A stretch of DNA of 64,000 nt from Cordilura impudica (GCA_963682025.1 OY821520.1:179742626-179806625), one strand, 5' to 3'. Counted from the stretch's first letter, positions 34,256-44,766 are shown. Translations and numbers: made by a program. The notes: generated from the sequence alone by a model not told the origin.

Positions 34256-35157
34256 CTAGTTATTTTCTACAAAACAATCGGAAATATCAAAAGATAAAAG
34301 ATGTTTTATATCCATAGCTTCGGAATCATCATTTTCTATTTCAAGACTTATTTTTGGTAACCATTTTGTTCTTATGGAGTATATTACTGGATCTGATGAT
34401 ATCAATAAATATTCCATTAAATCGGAATTTTGGGCTTCTTTGCTACATTTTCTTGTATTAAAAAGTCTAAAGTGTTTGACATCTCTGTTTCTAGCTTCTT
34501 GTGCTTCTTCAGTCAGTTCTCCCAAGGGCAGGATGCTATTTTGTATTATTTCTTTCCCATGAGCTAATACTTTGTGTACAGTTGGTGTCATTGGCCTCCA
34601 AGGATATAAGTTCATTAATAATTCCTTAGTTCCACTAGCATATATTTTCAATTTCTCTGCATTAATTTGTTGTTTACTATTAATGACAGCTAATATTACT
34701 TTAAACCGTGCGATTAAAGCCGTGTCAATGCCAGTAATCAAAGAAGTAGTTTCGGGATCTTCAAAGAAACGTCTTGCTGTATTACCATCATTTGAACTTC
34801 CATAGCCACAAAGAGGCTTATCGATAATTAGACCAAGTTGCATTTTAAATTCATCCTGAATTCTTTTCTTCTCAGTTTTTCGTATGGCGTGTAGATCAGT
34901 ATTATTTCTAACTGGTATATTTTCTTGTCCTGGAATTTGCCGGTATTTTAGATCATATGCGAAATGCAAGCAATATTCCATAAATCGTATTCTTGCATGA
35001 AGTGGTGATATTCCAAATTTTAAAGCATTTTCATTAATAGAAATTTCATCACAACTGTTATGAAATTCTGAACTTTTCTTTCCACATATATTACATTTCC
35101 AAGTAGACGTTATATCTGTAACGGCATTGGCTACTTTCCCATCAATATCAAATCTTT
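34256..35157 (-). pseudogene. RAG1/Transib-type transposase, middle and C-terminal parts (copy B)
   Basis: Uninterrupted here because the Gypsy is absent. From DIDGKVANAVTD (Asp codon 35141-35143) and TWKCNICGK it runs through CGYGSSNDGNTARRFF, PTVHKVLAHGK and LTEEAQEARNRD to the stop at 34256. The last 241 codons form one open frame from 34981. This copy shows the Cys-x2-Cys and His-x3-His zinc pairs and two of the three candidate catalytic acids in one frame. The N-terminal third is missing beyond the LINE. Confidence 0.82.
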
Positions 35158-36875
35158 AGGCGAGATAGAAATGGAAAGCTTGGTGGCGGTGTTTTAATTG
35201 CTGTGTCGAGTATGTATCCTGCTGAAGAAATCATCGTAGTAAACTCTTCAAATTTGGAGCTAGTGGTTGTGGCCATAAAATTTGGAAGGAATTTACTATT
35301 TATTACTTGCTCTTATATACCTCCCAACTCCGATTTCCAACTTTATGAAAACCACGCTTTAGCTATTAGATCTGTTGCAAATAAAATAAGACCAACTGAC
35401 TACCTGATCCTACTTGGCGACTTTAATATACCGACAACATCTTGGATAAACTTAGATGATACTGATTTCTTAGTTCCAATTACCCAAACTGATTGGAGTC
35501 ATGATTTCCTTAAATCTCTTGCTGATATGTGTGTTTTCCAAATAAATGACGTTCCTAACTGCAATGATAGAATGCTGGATCTCGTGTTCGTAAATAACCC
35601 TACACTATTCAGTGTAATTAGAACAAGTCCGTTAAGTTTTCCTGAGGATTGTCATCATCCAACACTTTTAATATCCACACCACTTCCACAGAGACCTAAT
35701 ATTTCTAGTTTTTCTGAATCATTGTGCTTTAAACGAACTAACTACCAGTTGTTAAATCAATTACTATCTGACTATAACTGGCTTGAAATCATTTCATTTT
35801 CAAACGATGGAAGTAATTTTGATCAGGTAATCGAAACTTTTTATAAGATAATTTCAACAAATATAACGAAAACTGTTCCTTTAATAAAAATAGCTAATGT
35901 AAATGCTCCTCCATGGAATACAATCACACTAGCATGGTTGAAAAATCGGAAAAACAGGAAATTTAAGAAAAGTAATAACCAAATTGATCAAAGTCTATAT
36001 ATTATAGCTAGAAGTCATTATAACCTAGAAAATAAAAAATGTTACGATAGTTATCTTAGTAAAATGAATTCAAATATAAAAAAAATTCCAAAAATGTTTT
36101 ACAACTTTGTAAATTCCAAACGTAAAATTTTGTCATACCCAACCACTATGAAAATGAATGGTACTGTCCTTTCAAACGATGTTGATATTGCAAATGTTTT
36201 TGCTGAATTCTTTGCGTCCACATTTTCCACAAGGACGTTAAACAACACACGATATCCCTATGATATTCCAAGGCTGACATCAATTAATATTTCATCCTTA
36301 GACGTGTTGACTGTTCTGAAGAATCTAAGAAGTATAAAAAGTTCACTTAATCCAGGTCCAGATGGTATTCCCAGCTGTATCTTAAGAAATTGTGCTGAAA
36401 TATTGGCTACCCCGTTAACTCTTATATATAATAACTCTCTTAAATTCGGCTTCTTTCCAAAGTGTTGGAAAAATTCATTTATTATTCTGCACTACAAATC
36501 TGGTAGCCGCAGTGATGCTACTAATTATAGAGCAATTGCAAAGCTTAATGCTATACCTAAACTTTTTGAAAAAATTATAACTGATATATTATCACACGAA
36601 ATGTCATCAATTCTATCACCAGCCCAACATGGCTTTTGTAAAGGACGGTCTACGACTACTAATCTAATGGAATTTACTTCCTATATAAACTCTGGATTCT
36701 GCAAAAATAAACAAACTGATGTTATATACACGGACTTTAGCAAAGCTTTTGATAAGGTTAGCCATGATCTACTGCTAGCGAAACTTGATGCTATTGGATT
36801 CTCCGGGAACTTCTTAAAATGGATTCGGTCGTACTTAAAACATCGTAAGCAATGTGTAATTTTCAATAACTCTAA
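35158..36875 (+). pseudogene. 5'-truncated LINE ORF2, copy B
   Basis: Same left junction as copy A (AAATCTTT|AGGCGAG). One open frame from 35203 to ~36875 covers the endonuclease C-part and RT as far as WIRSYLKHRKQC; the catalytic YADD block is lost. The frame then runs into inverted-repeat DNA, giving an artificial tail to 36942. Confidence 0.87.
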
Positions 36876-36876
36876 C

Positions 36877-37020
36877 TCACCGCCATTAGATAAACGTGGT
36901 CAGGAGGGCTTAAATGGTGAAAAAAAAGTCAAATTTTCATAGGAATTTTTTTTGTTAACATAAAAAACATATTAAGATTAGTTATTTTTATATTTTGTTT
37001 ATTGATTCAGAACGGCATTT
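36877..37020. repeat. Flipped fragment of the Transib-type inverted repeat
   Basis: Matches 17970-18112 in direct orientation, although the right arm in which it sits should read the opposite way. It joins the truncated LINE to the outer right repeat, so copy B was assembled from at least two pieces. Confidence 0.8.
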
Positions 37021-37617
37021 ATACATGTTTTACCAAGGTTGTGAGAAAAAAGTGAAAGAATGAAGGGTATTTTTTGGCAAAAATTTGCAATTTTTAGAAC
37101 CTGATTCAAAAAGTCAACTTTAAGATTTTGTGCTCACTAAACGGTTTGAAATAATTAAAAAAATAGTTCAACGTATTTTTTTAAAAAGTACTGGCTATCG
37201 CCACATAGTTTTAGATTTTTTTTTTATCTATTTTAATAAAAATGTTATTTGCGAAAAACCAAGAAAGAATTTGGTGAAAAGTTCAAATGTTGATTTTTAA
37301 AATCAAATATTTTTTAAACCATAAGCGATAACTAGGTAGTATAAGCATGTTTTTTGTTAATAATTTAATGGTTATTGGAAAAGTTTAAAAAACGTAAAAA
37401 TCACTTTATATTTATAAAAGTTACAAGCTTTGAAAGCATTTTCCACCTCGAGGTGGTCGACTTTGGCACCCTGTGTTACAACAGGGTATCTCAAAAATAA
37501 ATATTTTGAAAGCCTATATCCTTGACTACAATCGCCTAGAATATACTATTCCAATCCAACCAACAGTTTAGAAGTTCCAGACTTATTACCACTTTTTTTT
37601 GGTTTTGAACCACTGTG
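37021..37617. repeat. Right terminal inverted repeat, outer part, with CACTGTG end
   Basis: The reverse complement of about 17132-17743. It ends GGTTTTGAACCACTGTG at 37617 and is followed by the target duplication CAATA (37618-37622). Confidence 0.9.
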
Positions 37618-38719
37618 CAATATTGGGTACGGCTACAAATTTGAAACTGTTGCCGATACTGAAACATCAAATCCGAATACCAAATAAATTTAAAGTTAAT
37701 TGGTTTTCTTGTTGCCCAATTTCTAAAGTGTGTGAAGGTATCCCCCTATTTTTGGAAATACAATTTTTTGTAGATTGTTCTGAATTGTTCTAGGATTGTT
37801 CTACAACGTTCCAAAACGATGAGTTTCTAAAATGTAATTTGTACCGGTAAATCGGAAAAAACGAATTTTAAGCCTTGCCCCCCGCTTTTGGCGGTTGTTC
37901 TAGGTTGTTCTAGTTGTTCTAAACATTGTTCCAAAATAGATATGTCGCAAACCGTAACGTACGCAAATGAGAATCAACGTTATTAAACGATATCAATATT
38001 TTTATGTAACACAAAAGTTAACGTACACATTCCAAAATTTCTTTCATACAAGGTATCCTGAATGGCACCTGAATGTAAAATATATATAGTTATTAGTTTC
38101 TTACTTGTTTTTATTATTTTAGTTTCTTACTTGTTTTTATTATTTTTTTTTTTTTTATTAAATAAAATTATTTTAAAATTTCCTTTTTTTAATATTAATA
38201 ATTTGTAGCCAAGAATCATTCGATTTTTTTTTAATTATAGTATGACTTCTCAAAACAGGCTTTTAGGGATCAAACTTTGGGTATTATTATGATGCCGGTT
38301 GCGTTAAATAATGAATTTAATTCGTGTTTTATGAAGCACTTAGCCAAGCATCATTAGAATTTTTTTTTTGAATTATCGTATGACTACCAAGGTCTCAAAA
38401 CGGGCTTATAGGGATCAAACTTTGGGTATTATTATGATGTCAGCTGCGTTAAATAATGGATTTCATTGGTGTTCTATGAAGTTTCTACTCAAGTAAAAGA
38501 AAAATAATAAAATTTTTCAAATAGTAAGTAATTCTTTTTAAGCATCATTGTTTTTTATAACAGAAATTGGCCAATAAGAAAACCAGTTAACTTTAAATTT
38601 AATCGGTATTCGGATTTAATGTTTCAGTATCGGCAACAGTTTCAAAGTGGTAGCCGTACTTAATATTGGGTGGAGGGTATCAAAAATTCGGCACAGCGGA
38701 ATTTAACACTCTTACTTGT
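37618..38719. mobile_element. Inverted-repeat element, right portion (host of the Transib-type insertion)
   Basis: Together with 17076-17131 this makes a ~1.16 kb element with ~155-bp terminal inverted repeats. GTACGGCTAC...GTTGCCGATACTGAAAC at ~37629-37670 is mirrored at ~38600-38655, and the extreme end CTTACTTGT (38719) mirrors ACAAGTAAG at 17076. The interior (37730-38560) has repeated TTGTTCTA words and a ~100-bp duplicated GATCAAACTTTGGGTATTAT segment. No coding capacity, so it is non-autonomous. Confidence 0.7.
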
Positions 38720-38880
38720 TAATTTTTAATTTTTAATTTTAATTTTTATGTTTTTAAATTTTAATTTTTAATTGTTAGTTTTTAATTTTTAAATTTAAGT
38801 TTTTAATTTTTTAATTTTAATTTTTCATTTTAAACTTTTCAATTTTCATTTTTCTTTTTTCATTTTTCATTTGGATAACG
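38720..38880. repeat. T-rich low-complexity tract
   Basis: Repeated TTTTTAATTTTTAA words directly abut the end of the inverted-repeat element. It looks like the mirror image of the A-rich tract at 1205-1500. Confidence 0.7.
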
Positions 38881-39430
38881 GACAAGGGAATTAGATTATA
38901 ATTATAATTCTGATATTATATCATCAGTGTTGATTCTGGGTAAACCGAACTAATATCTCGTGTCCAAAAAATTTTGTTCCGTGTTAAAAGGGAGGAATTT
39001 CATTAGTTTTTACTTTAAAATTTGTTTGCACTGTTCATATTTTTCATTATTTGGAGGGATATCTTTAGTTCCAACGTTTGCAAATACATTATTTTACTAC
39101 AAAACAACGTCAACAGCAATAGGTGGAGGTTTATGTTGAAGATCGGCTCTTGGAAATATGTCCATATTATTAATTGACTGTTGTGCGAAGGTGATGGCAT
39201 GTTTGTTTGGGGTTATTTAACCTCAAGTGAAGAAAACAATTTTTACTAGTGCATTTTTTAGGCCCAGGTAATTTTGACCTTCTGGTTGGCCCCATTACTG
39301 GATTGTATTGTCTCTATTTATATTTAATGTGCAATTCACTACCGCGCGAAAAATTTAAAATGAGAGACGAATAGGCAATAACAAACAAAAATAATATGAT
39401 ATAAGTACCTGTTTTAAACTCTTCTTTGTG
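38881..39430. other. Intronic spacer without recognised features
   Basis: Short chance open frames only. I see no repeat or exon that I can support here. Confidence 0.45.
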
Positions 39431-39439
39431 CTATATAAA

Positions 39440-39767
39440 TTTTTAAATATTTACATTTCTCAATATTAAAAAAATATGTTAAGGTTCCTATATGGGGACC
39501 AAAAACGGTCCGATCAATACCATTAAATGATATCATCTTGCTTAAAAAAAATTCGAACGAAATTTTAGTAAAATAGTAAAATAATAAGCCTTTTGGAATT
39601 ATCAAGATATATTAATATAATTATCTGGATCTCAGGGATCTATCTCACAGGGTCTGTGGTGAGGGTGCTAGGCTAGGTATTTCTAATAAAATCTGAAATA
39701 CCAAGTGTAAAAAAAATATATTGACAGTTACGACCCGTAGTTTGAGTACAAGATTTACATAGACACT

Positions 39768-39799
<32 letters not shown>

Positions 39800-39860
39800 T
39801 AGTTAAATAGTATAATAAAAAGTTGGTCAAGTATTACTACCACAGAGTAGTATGAGGTAA
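39440..39860. repeat. Diverged relative of the palindrome-headed repeat, with (GACA)n
   Basis: Shares TATATGGGGACCAAAAACGG, TTTACATAGACACTGACAGA and ATAATAAAAAGTTGGTCAAG with the family at 5529-6292 and 63071-63887, at low identity. It contains an uninterrupted GACA microsatellite at about 39769-39800. Confidence 0.5.
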
Positions 39861-40565
39861 AAAATATAACTTTTGTTTTTAAGTATCCAATCTAAATAGC
39901 TAAGCAACTCTCAAAATTTTGGTTCACAAAAATTACTCTAGCACATGAGGCAAAGATTTTAGAGATTATTGCATTTAAAGTTTTAAAATATACGAAGATA
40001 TCTCAGATACTAAGATCTTCCACCGAACATTTGCTTTACGCGGTATTCCCTTGAAAACTTTTATGTAAATTTTAAATGAGACACAACGCATCGGTATTAT
40101 TGTGTTTATAGCCCAACAAAAAACATAACCATGCACTAACATATATATATGCCAGATTGCTACGGACTGGAGCGAGAGTTAAAATAGTGAAAACATGATT
40201 GAACCGTTACAAAAATTTTGATTTATATATGTATACATTTTTTTTAGTCTTTAACCGGGACAAATGAGCGTTCCGAAATACTTGCTCGGACACAGTAACA
40301 TTCCAGGGAGCCGTGTCATATGGCAACGCGATTTAATACAACTTGCAACAATTGGCATTGAAAATGGCATAGTGAAACCAGGCATAAATGATACAATTAT
40401 TACTTGTAACTTACATAATACAAAGTAACAATAATTATAAAATTTAAAATATGAACTCGATGTACAAATTTGGTTTTTAGTAAAATTCAGTAATTTAAAA
40501 TTCGTTTTTGTTCCGTATATTTGGCCATAAAAGAAGGAAACAATTAAATTTATTAATAACATTAC

Positions 40566-40681
40566 CTGTAAATAATGCGCGGAAAGAAACCAAGCCTTGA
40601 TGTAATCCAAACAACTGTAAAAATGGCAAAAATTACATCACACAGTTTTTGATATTTCGCATATTTGGTCAATTTTGCGGC
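40566..40681 (-). CDS. schlank: schlank (ceramide synthase) coding exon
   Basis: 116 nt reading [20 protein letters not shown] and then [18 protein letters not shown], ending two bases into a Ser codon. The acceptor is TTTTCAG and the donor GTAAT. This is the TLC-domain stretch just after the Lag1 motif. It joins in frame to 40770-40981 upstream and, across a 27.6 kb intron, to 12802-12946 downstream. There are no stops, and conservation with what I know of insect schlank is high, so the gene is very likely active in this genome. Confidence 0.95.
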
Positions 40682-40769
40682 CTGAAAACAAAATAAGATA
40701 TTTTTAGTGTTGCTGTGAAGGAGTTGTTCCTTGGTGACAACTAATAATAAAAGTGTGTGTATAACTTAC

Positions 40770-40981
40770 TTCCAAGAAAATATCAGCACAATCATGAATA
40801 ACTAGCACCAAAGATCCAATTCGATGTAAGTTACATATCCAACTTAATGACATTAAAAGCAAGGTAACCATATGATGAATAAACATTTGCCAGAAATCTT
40901 TGCGTTTAACATCAAAAAATTGAGTAACAGTCAGCGACCAGTAAAAAGCCATTGAAATCATATAGTACCACCAAATATCAC
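40770..40981 (-). CDS. schlank: schlank (ceramide synthase) coding exon with the Lag1 motif
   Basis: 212 nt beginning after TTTCAG with DIWWYYMISMAFYWSL and containing FDVKRKDFWQMFIHHMVTLL and HDCADIFLE. The paired histidines and two aspartates of the Lag1 motif, needed for acyl-CoA dependent ceramide synthesis, are present. The donor is GTAAGT, and the 88-bp intron to the next exon is ordinary in size. One base of a Ser codon must come from an upstream exon, which I could not find between 41 kb and 64 kb; it may lie beyond the window. Several membrane helices are evident. Confidence 0.96.
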
Positions 40982-40989
40982 CTGAAATC

Positions 40990-42240
40990 GACTAAAGAAG
41001 ATATATATATATTATAATGTATGATGAATTATACATATAAGCTATTGATAGATTATTGTTTTATATCAATTCATATTTAATTTTCTCAACTACATTTCAT
41101 ATTATATAAATAAAGTTTAAAGTGCATTTTGAATTTACTAAAGTAATTGAAATCACCAAAGTTGAACCATTTTGTATTTTAAATAAAAAATCGGTTGGCT
41201 TTTGAAAGTATGTTTTTATTTTTGGTTAAATATATCTATAGCAGGGGTGGACAACTGATTTAAAGTTAGAATCGATATATTAACCAAAAAAATATAAAAT
41301 TTTTTAAATATATGTAACATTTGAATTTTTTTATTTGTTTTATATTAAATTTCCTCTATTTCGCTTGTTAAGCAAAAATATATGCAGTAAAGTAGTTTAC
41401 CGATTTGACACACAATTAATTGTCAGCCCTCATCGTTAGATCCAGTTCTAAACAAAAAATATTTATTCATGTAATAACAAATTACAAGAACAAGTCATGA
41501 TTATTACAAAAAAAGATTGGAACAGCTTGTTTTATAGTAATATTATAAATTGAAAAATTTATTAACAAATGCAACTTTGTTAAAATTTCAAATTTGTTTC
41601 AATTGGGAAGCTTGTTAATAGTACTTTAATATGCAACCAGGAATTTTGACATTTTTTCCATTTAGCACCTTTTATAATAAGCGCTGACTTGGCGTTTCCG
41701 CTTCACTTTCTAGGCGCTTTTAGCGCTTTTTAACAAATTACATGTTTAACAAAATTTTATATATTTGAAAAAATTCATTATGTGAGGCTTGAGATCGACT
41801 CTGCACATAATGAAATTTTCTTTTTAAGTTATAATTTTGTATGGCCTGTTTTGACAGTAATACTGAAGAATCGCACAAAAAATTTATTAAACAATAGTTA
41901 ATGCGTTCACAAATCACTTACTTTACATTAAATTACATTACTCATTAAATTCTATCAAAGAATTTTAAAAAGGCAGAAAGAAAACTAAGTAAATGGAAAA
42001 ATCTAAAACTGTTTTATTTTAGAAGTATTGTAGTGTGTACATGAATAATGTTAAGTAGGACTTTGAAGTATACCGCATAGATTCATCTACACGAAATTAT
42101 TCATATGACTTTCAATGTAAAAGCACAAAACGAATGTCTTCTACATTTCAATATTTTGTGCATAGTTGTAAAGTTCATACAACAAAGGGCAAAACATATT
42201 GCTTGCTCTATTTTGTGTTCTATACAACTACATGAGATCT
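40990..42240. other. AT-rich spacer
   Basis: No coding or repeat structure I can support, apart from AGCGCTTTTTAAC-like words near 41690-41730 that recur loosely near 43735-43790. Confidence 0.45.
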
Positions 42241-42246
42241 AATGAT

Positions 42247-42403
42247 CTCGGTAGGTGAGTAGGTAGCGTGCTCGCCTATCGTGCGGGGGTCGTGGGTTCG
42301 ATTCCCACCAGAGGCTTTGGTCTGTTGCTGCAAAAAAAAAACTAGCCAAATTAGAATCTGCAGACAAGCCACTCGACTTCGCGGAACTAGGCTTAAAAAA
42401 AAG
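42247..42403 (+). repeat. tRNA-derived SINE, copy 1
   Basis: Begins CTCGGTAGGTGAGTAGGTAG (A-box-like), with a B box GGTTCGATTCC at about 42296-42306. A family-specific tail follows: TTAGAATCTGCAGACAAGCC, then CTTCGCGGAAC. The ~75-bp head resembles a tRNA, but the 3' part and an A-run make it a SINE and not a tRNA gene. A second copy is on the minus strand at 47128-47276. Confidence 0.82.
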
Positions 42404-42507
42404 AATCATAATTGAGAAATGTTGAGTAAATTTAGAGTATAATTAGTATTATTGAGTAGACCTCTAAAAGTCTCTCATTACTAGCAAATAAGTAAAATGT
42501 ATATACG

Positions 42508-43240
42508 GGCATGTGATGAAAACCGAAATCAATACCAAAACGAAACAAAATCGAAAATAGGTGTGATGTAAATCAATTTTTCAATTTGCTTTCGTTTTTA
42601 TTTTAAGAATAAATATATTTCATTTTCCATTTTGTTCTATGGAAATATGGATAAATAAAGATGTGATGGAAAACGAAATTGTTATTTTTTTTTTTATCGT
42701 TTTTAAATCAAGAAGCCTTTGCTTTTCGGTTTGAAACAGATAAGTTTTTTCCTCAACTTTTCAACGTTTTAATAATAATATAACTTAAAAAATTTAAGTA
42801 TAATAAATTTACGTACTATAATGTCTTACTTAATATAATTTTTCAGGGGGAAATACGTAAATCCACGACAGAAAAAAAGGAAACTTAACGCCATCATCAG
42901 AAAGTTGAAAAATTTCGTTTTGCTCCAAAAGGAGTTATGTATTATGCTTTCTTTTCCGACATTTTCGCCACTTGTCGTTATTATGAATGCCATTTTAATT
43001 AAAAAAAAAAAACAACAAAATTAATTATCTAATATTAATTTTTTTTTTTGCGAAAAACAATAACACAGCGTTGTATTTAATAATAAAATATTAACATAGT
43101 GACACTTATTGAAAGAAACATGATGAAATGGAACAAATATGAAAATTGAAACCGCTTGATTTTCATCACACCTATTATTAAATCGTTCTTTTTAGAATTT
43201 TGTTTTCGATTTAAAATCAATCGATTTCCATCACATGCCT
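42508..43240. mobile_element. MITE-like element with diverged inverted ends
   Basis: GGCATGTGATGAAAACCGAA at the left is mirrored by TCGATTTCCATCACATGCC at the right. Internally GAAAATAGGTGTGATG near 42556 is mirrored by CATCACACCTATTATTAAAT near 43165. About 735 bp, with no coding. The target duplication is unclear. Confidence 0.6.
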
Positions 43241-43299
43241 GAATATGATAAGCAAAGAAAAAATAAAGCGGATTCTAAATTCAGAGTTTAAACAAGAAA

Positions 43300-43400
43300 G
43301 AAGTGTCTTTGTTTCCTTTAAATAAATCACCATAAACTATTCGTTTGACATATACATATCACAACATGGCGATCCTGCCAGCTTTGTAATCACAACAGTA
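43300..43400 (+). repeat. LTR-end plus primer-site remnant
   Basis: TGGCGATCCTGCCA at 43367-43380 matches the primer site of the Gypsy at 20101 and follows AT-rich DNA ending ATATCACAACA. It is probably the scar of a related LTR element. Confidence 0.45.
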
Positions 43401-43409
43401 TATAACTTT

Positions 43410-44105
43410 AAAAAGTCAGACTATGAAAAAATTTTACCTGAAGTCGAATGAGTGTCAAGCAAAGAAGTTCTTAAAATTCTTTAATACACATTTCGGTTAA
43501 TTTTTCAATACATATTCAATATGGACTAAAAAAGTGAAATGAATGTTGTGCTAATTATAAAATTTCGTAAAATGGTTCTGCTAAAATTAATACACTTCAA
43601 ACATAAAAAAATAAAAATTTTATTTAAAAACAATACTATGGCCTGGACATGAGACAGGAAATGAAATTCTTTTGATTAGTAAAAAAAATGTTTATTTTTT
43701 TATTGATACAAACTTAAAAAGTAATATCAAATACTAGCGCTTTTCACTTCATTACAGTTTAGTGCTTTCTGAGATACTGTTTTGCGCTTTTTGCTCGAAA
43801 ATAGTTGGCATCACTGCATCGCATAACTTTATTACAAGGGTATGCTTTCTACAATTTCATTTGCGTTCACTAAAATATTCCTTTTTAAATGAAATAATTG
43901 TTGTTAGTTAATGCTCTTTTAAGAACAGCAACAACTGCACGTTTATCACCTCACTATTTTATTTACCGTTATCAAATTTTCTTGCAGTCACAATCATTTA
44001 TTTTTATCATTTTATTCATAATACGCAATAAATGTGCACATTTTTAATTTGCTAAATTTTTTTTTTACAAATTTATTAAAAAGTGAAAAAAAGGCAAAAT
44101 ATTGG
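43410..44105. other. AT-rich spacer
   Basis: No supported feature. Confidence 0.4.
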
Positions 44106-44114
44106 CTCTTGAAA

Positions 44115-44380
44115 CTACACTCTATTCTTAAATTTTAGATTCATCAATGTGACCACCTCCATTTCGTACAATTTCACGACATAGTCTTGGTATCCCTTGA
44201 ATCACTTTTGTTAAAGTTTCTGGAGTGATCTGGTTCCATGCTTAATGCAGTTTATTTCACAAGTCTTACTTAAATGTATGACAGGTAGTTCGAACCTTTC
44301 TGTCCAATTCATCCCACAGTAACTCTAAATGATTGAGGTCAGGTGACTGTGGGGGCCATAACTTTATAGATAACAGTTGT
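44115..44380 (-). pseudogene. Tc1/mariner transposase, C-terminal fragment
   Basis: The minus strand reads WPPQSPDLNHLELLWDELDRKVR, the block around the last catalytic Asp of Tc1-type transposases. It then reads, after stops, TKVIQGIPRLCREIVRNGGGHID up to the C-terminus. The N-terminal DNA-binding and first two catalytic regions are absent or unreadable. No terminal repeats were found. It is unrelated in detail to the Tc1 copy at 62.0-63.1 kb. Confidence 0.8.
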
Positions 44381-44757
44381 TTCCTGGTTCTCTAAATACT
44401 GCTTATCCAATGACCATGACATGATCTTTCAGGATAGTTATGTATTGGGTTTTTTCGAGTATTTCTTCGATTCTGCTTAACTCACCAACAACAAAGCAAT
44501 CCCATTACGGAACCTGAGCGCCTCACAAAAACTCGCCTCCTGGAGCCGAAGACTTGAAACTTTTTATTTTATTATTATATTTAGTTCAGAGATTACATTG
44601 TTAACCTTTCGAAGCCTTTGTAGCTTTGTCTGCAGTTCGTGGATAAATATGTAATATGTTTAACACTAAAATTTTAAAACATTGCTGGTTCATAAAAAAA
44701 ATTTAAAATAATTTTTTTCTTTTGTTAAAGTTCATTGTATTGTTTAAAATTTCTAGT

Positions 44758-44766
44758 GGCATTTTG
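44758..44766. repeat. 9-bp target-site duplication GGCATTTTG (left)
   Basis: GGCATTTTG precedes the element at 44767 and recurs at 46614-46622. Removing the element and one copy restores the LINE end in frame: NNIQQNATRNFKQYNEL then stop. Confidence 0.85.

Larger units (their letters stand above)
32361..37026. repeat. Inserted 4.66-kb rearranged copy (copy B) of the same locus
   Basis: Contents in order: 16869-17131 flank, 17132-19298 and 27003-27371 transposon without the Gypsy, the LINE as far as ~29092, then 17970-18112. The copy lies inside the right inverted repeat and is flanked by ATACAT on both sides. Near identity to copy A means it is recent, or that two haplotypes were collapsed into one contig. 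Confidence 0.8.
17132..37617 (-). mobile_element. Transib/RAG1-type DNA transposon, interrupted and rearranged
   Basis: The termini are CACAGTGGTTCAAAACC at 17132 and its reverse complement ending CACTGTG at 37617, flanked by CAATA on both sides. The transposase gene runs on the minus strand in fragments (31301 to 18766). Long terminal inverted repeats of ~1.5 kb flank it. Removing the Gypsy, the LINE and the duplicated segment leaves about 5.3 kb. A heptamer-type end beginning CAC, a 5-bp duplication and a DDE protein with the RAG1-like C2C and H3H zinc motifs all point to the Transib/RAG superfamily. The family name is inference from motifs without a search. Confidence 0.8.
12947..40565 (-). 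other. schlank: Giant schlank intron (~27.6 kb) filled with mobile elements
   Basis: Bounded by a GTAAT donor at 40565 and a TTTCAG acceptor just above 12946. Exon phases agree on both sides. It contains a DDE transposase relic, an inverted-repeat element, a Transib/RAG1-type transposon, an intact Gypsy and two copies of a truncated LINE. The neighbouring schlank intron is only 88 bp. No other host exon was recognised inside. Confidence 0.85.

Noticed and set aside
32625..37617. Copy B as a second independent transposon insertion
   Set aside because: It carries the same flanking DNA (16869-17131) as copy A and the same LINE junction, so it is a duplicate of the locus and not a new insertion.
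39769..39800. CRISPR-like or array-like repeat
   Set aside because: It is a simple GACA microsatellite in eukaryotic DNA with no spacers.
40251..40610. A further schlank exon or separate gene in the 119-codon minus frame
   Set aside because: It reads through the donor of exon 40566-40681 into the intron. The residues beyond the exon match nothing in ceramide synthase.
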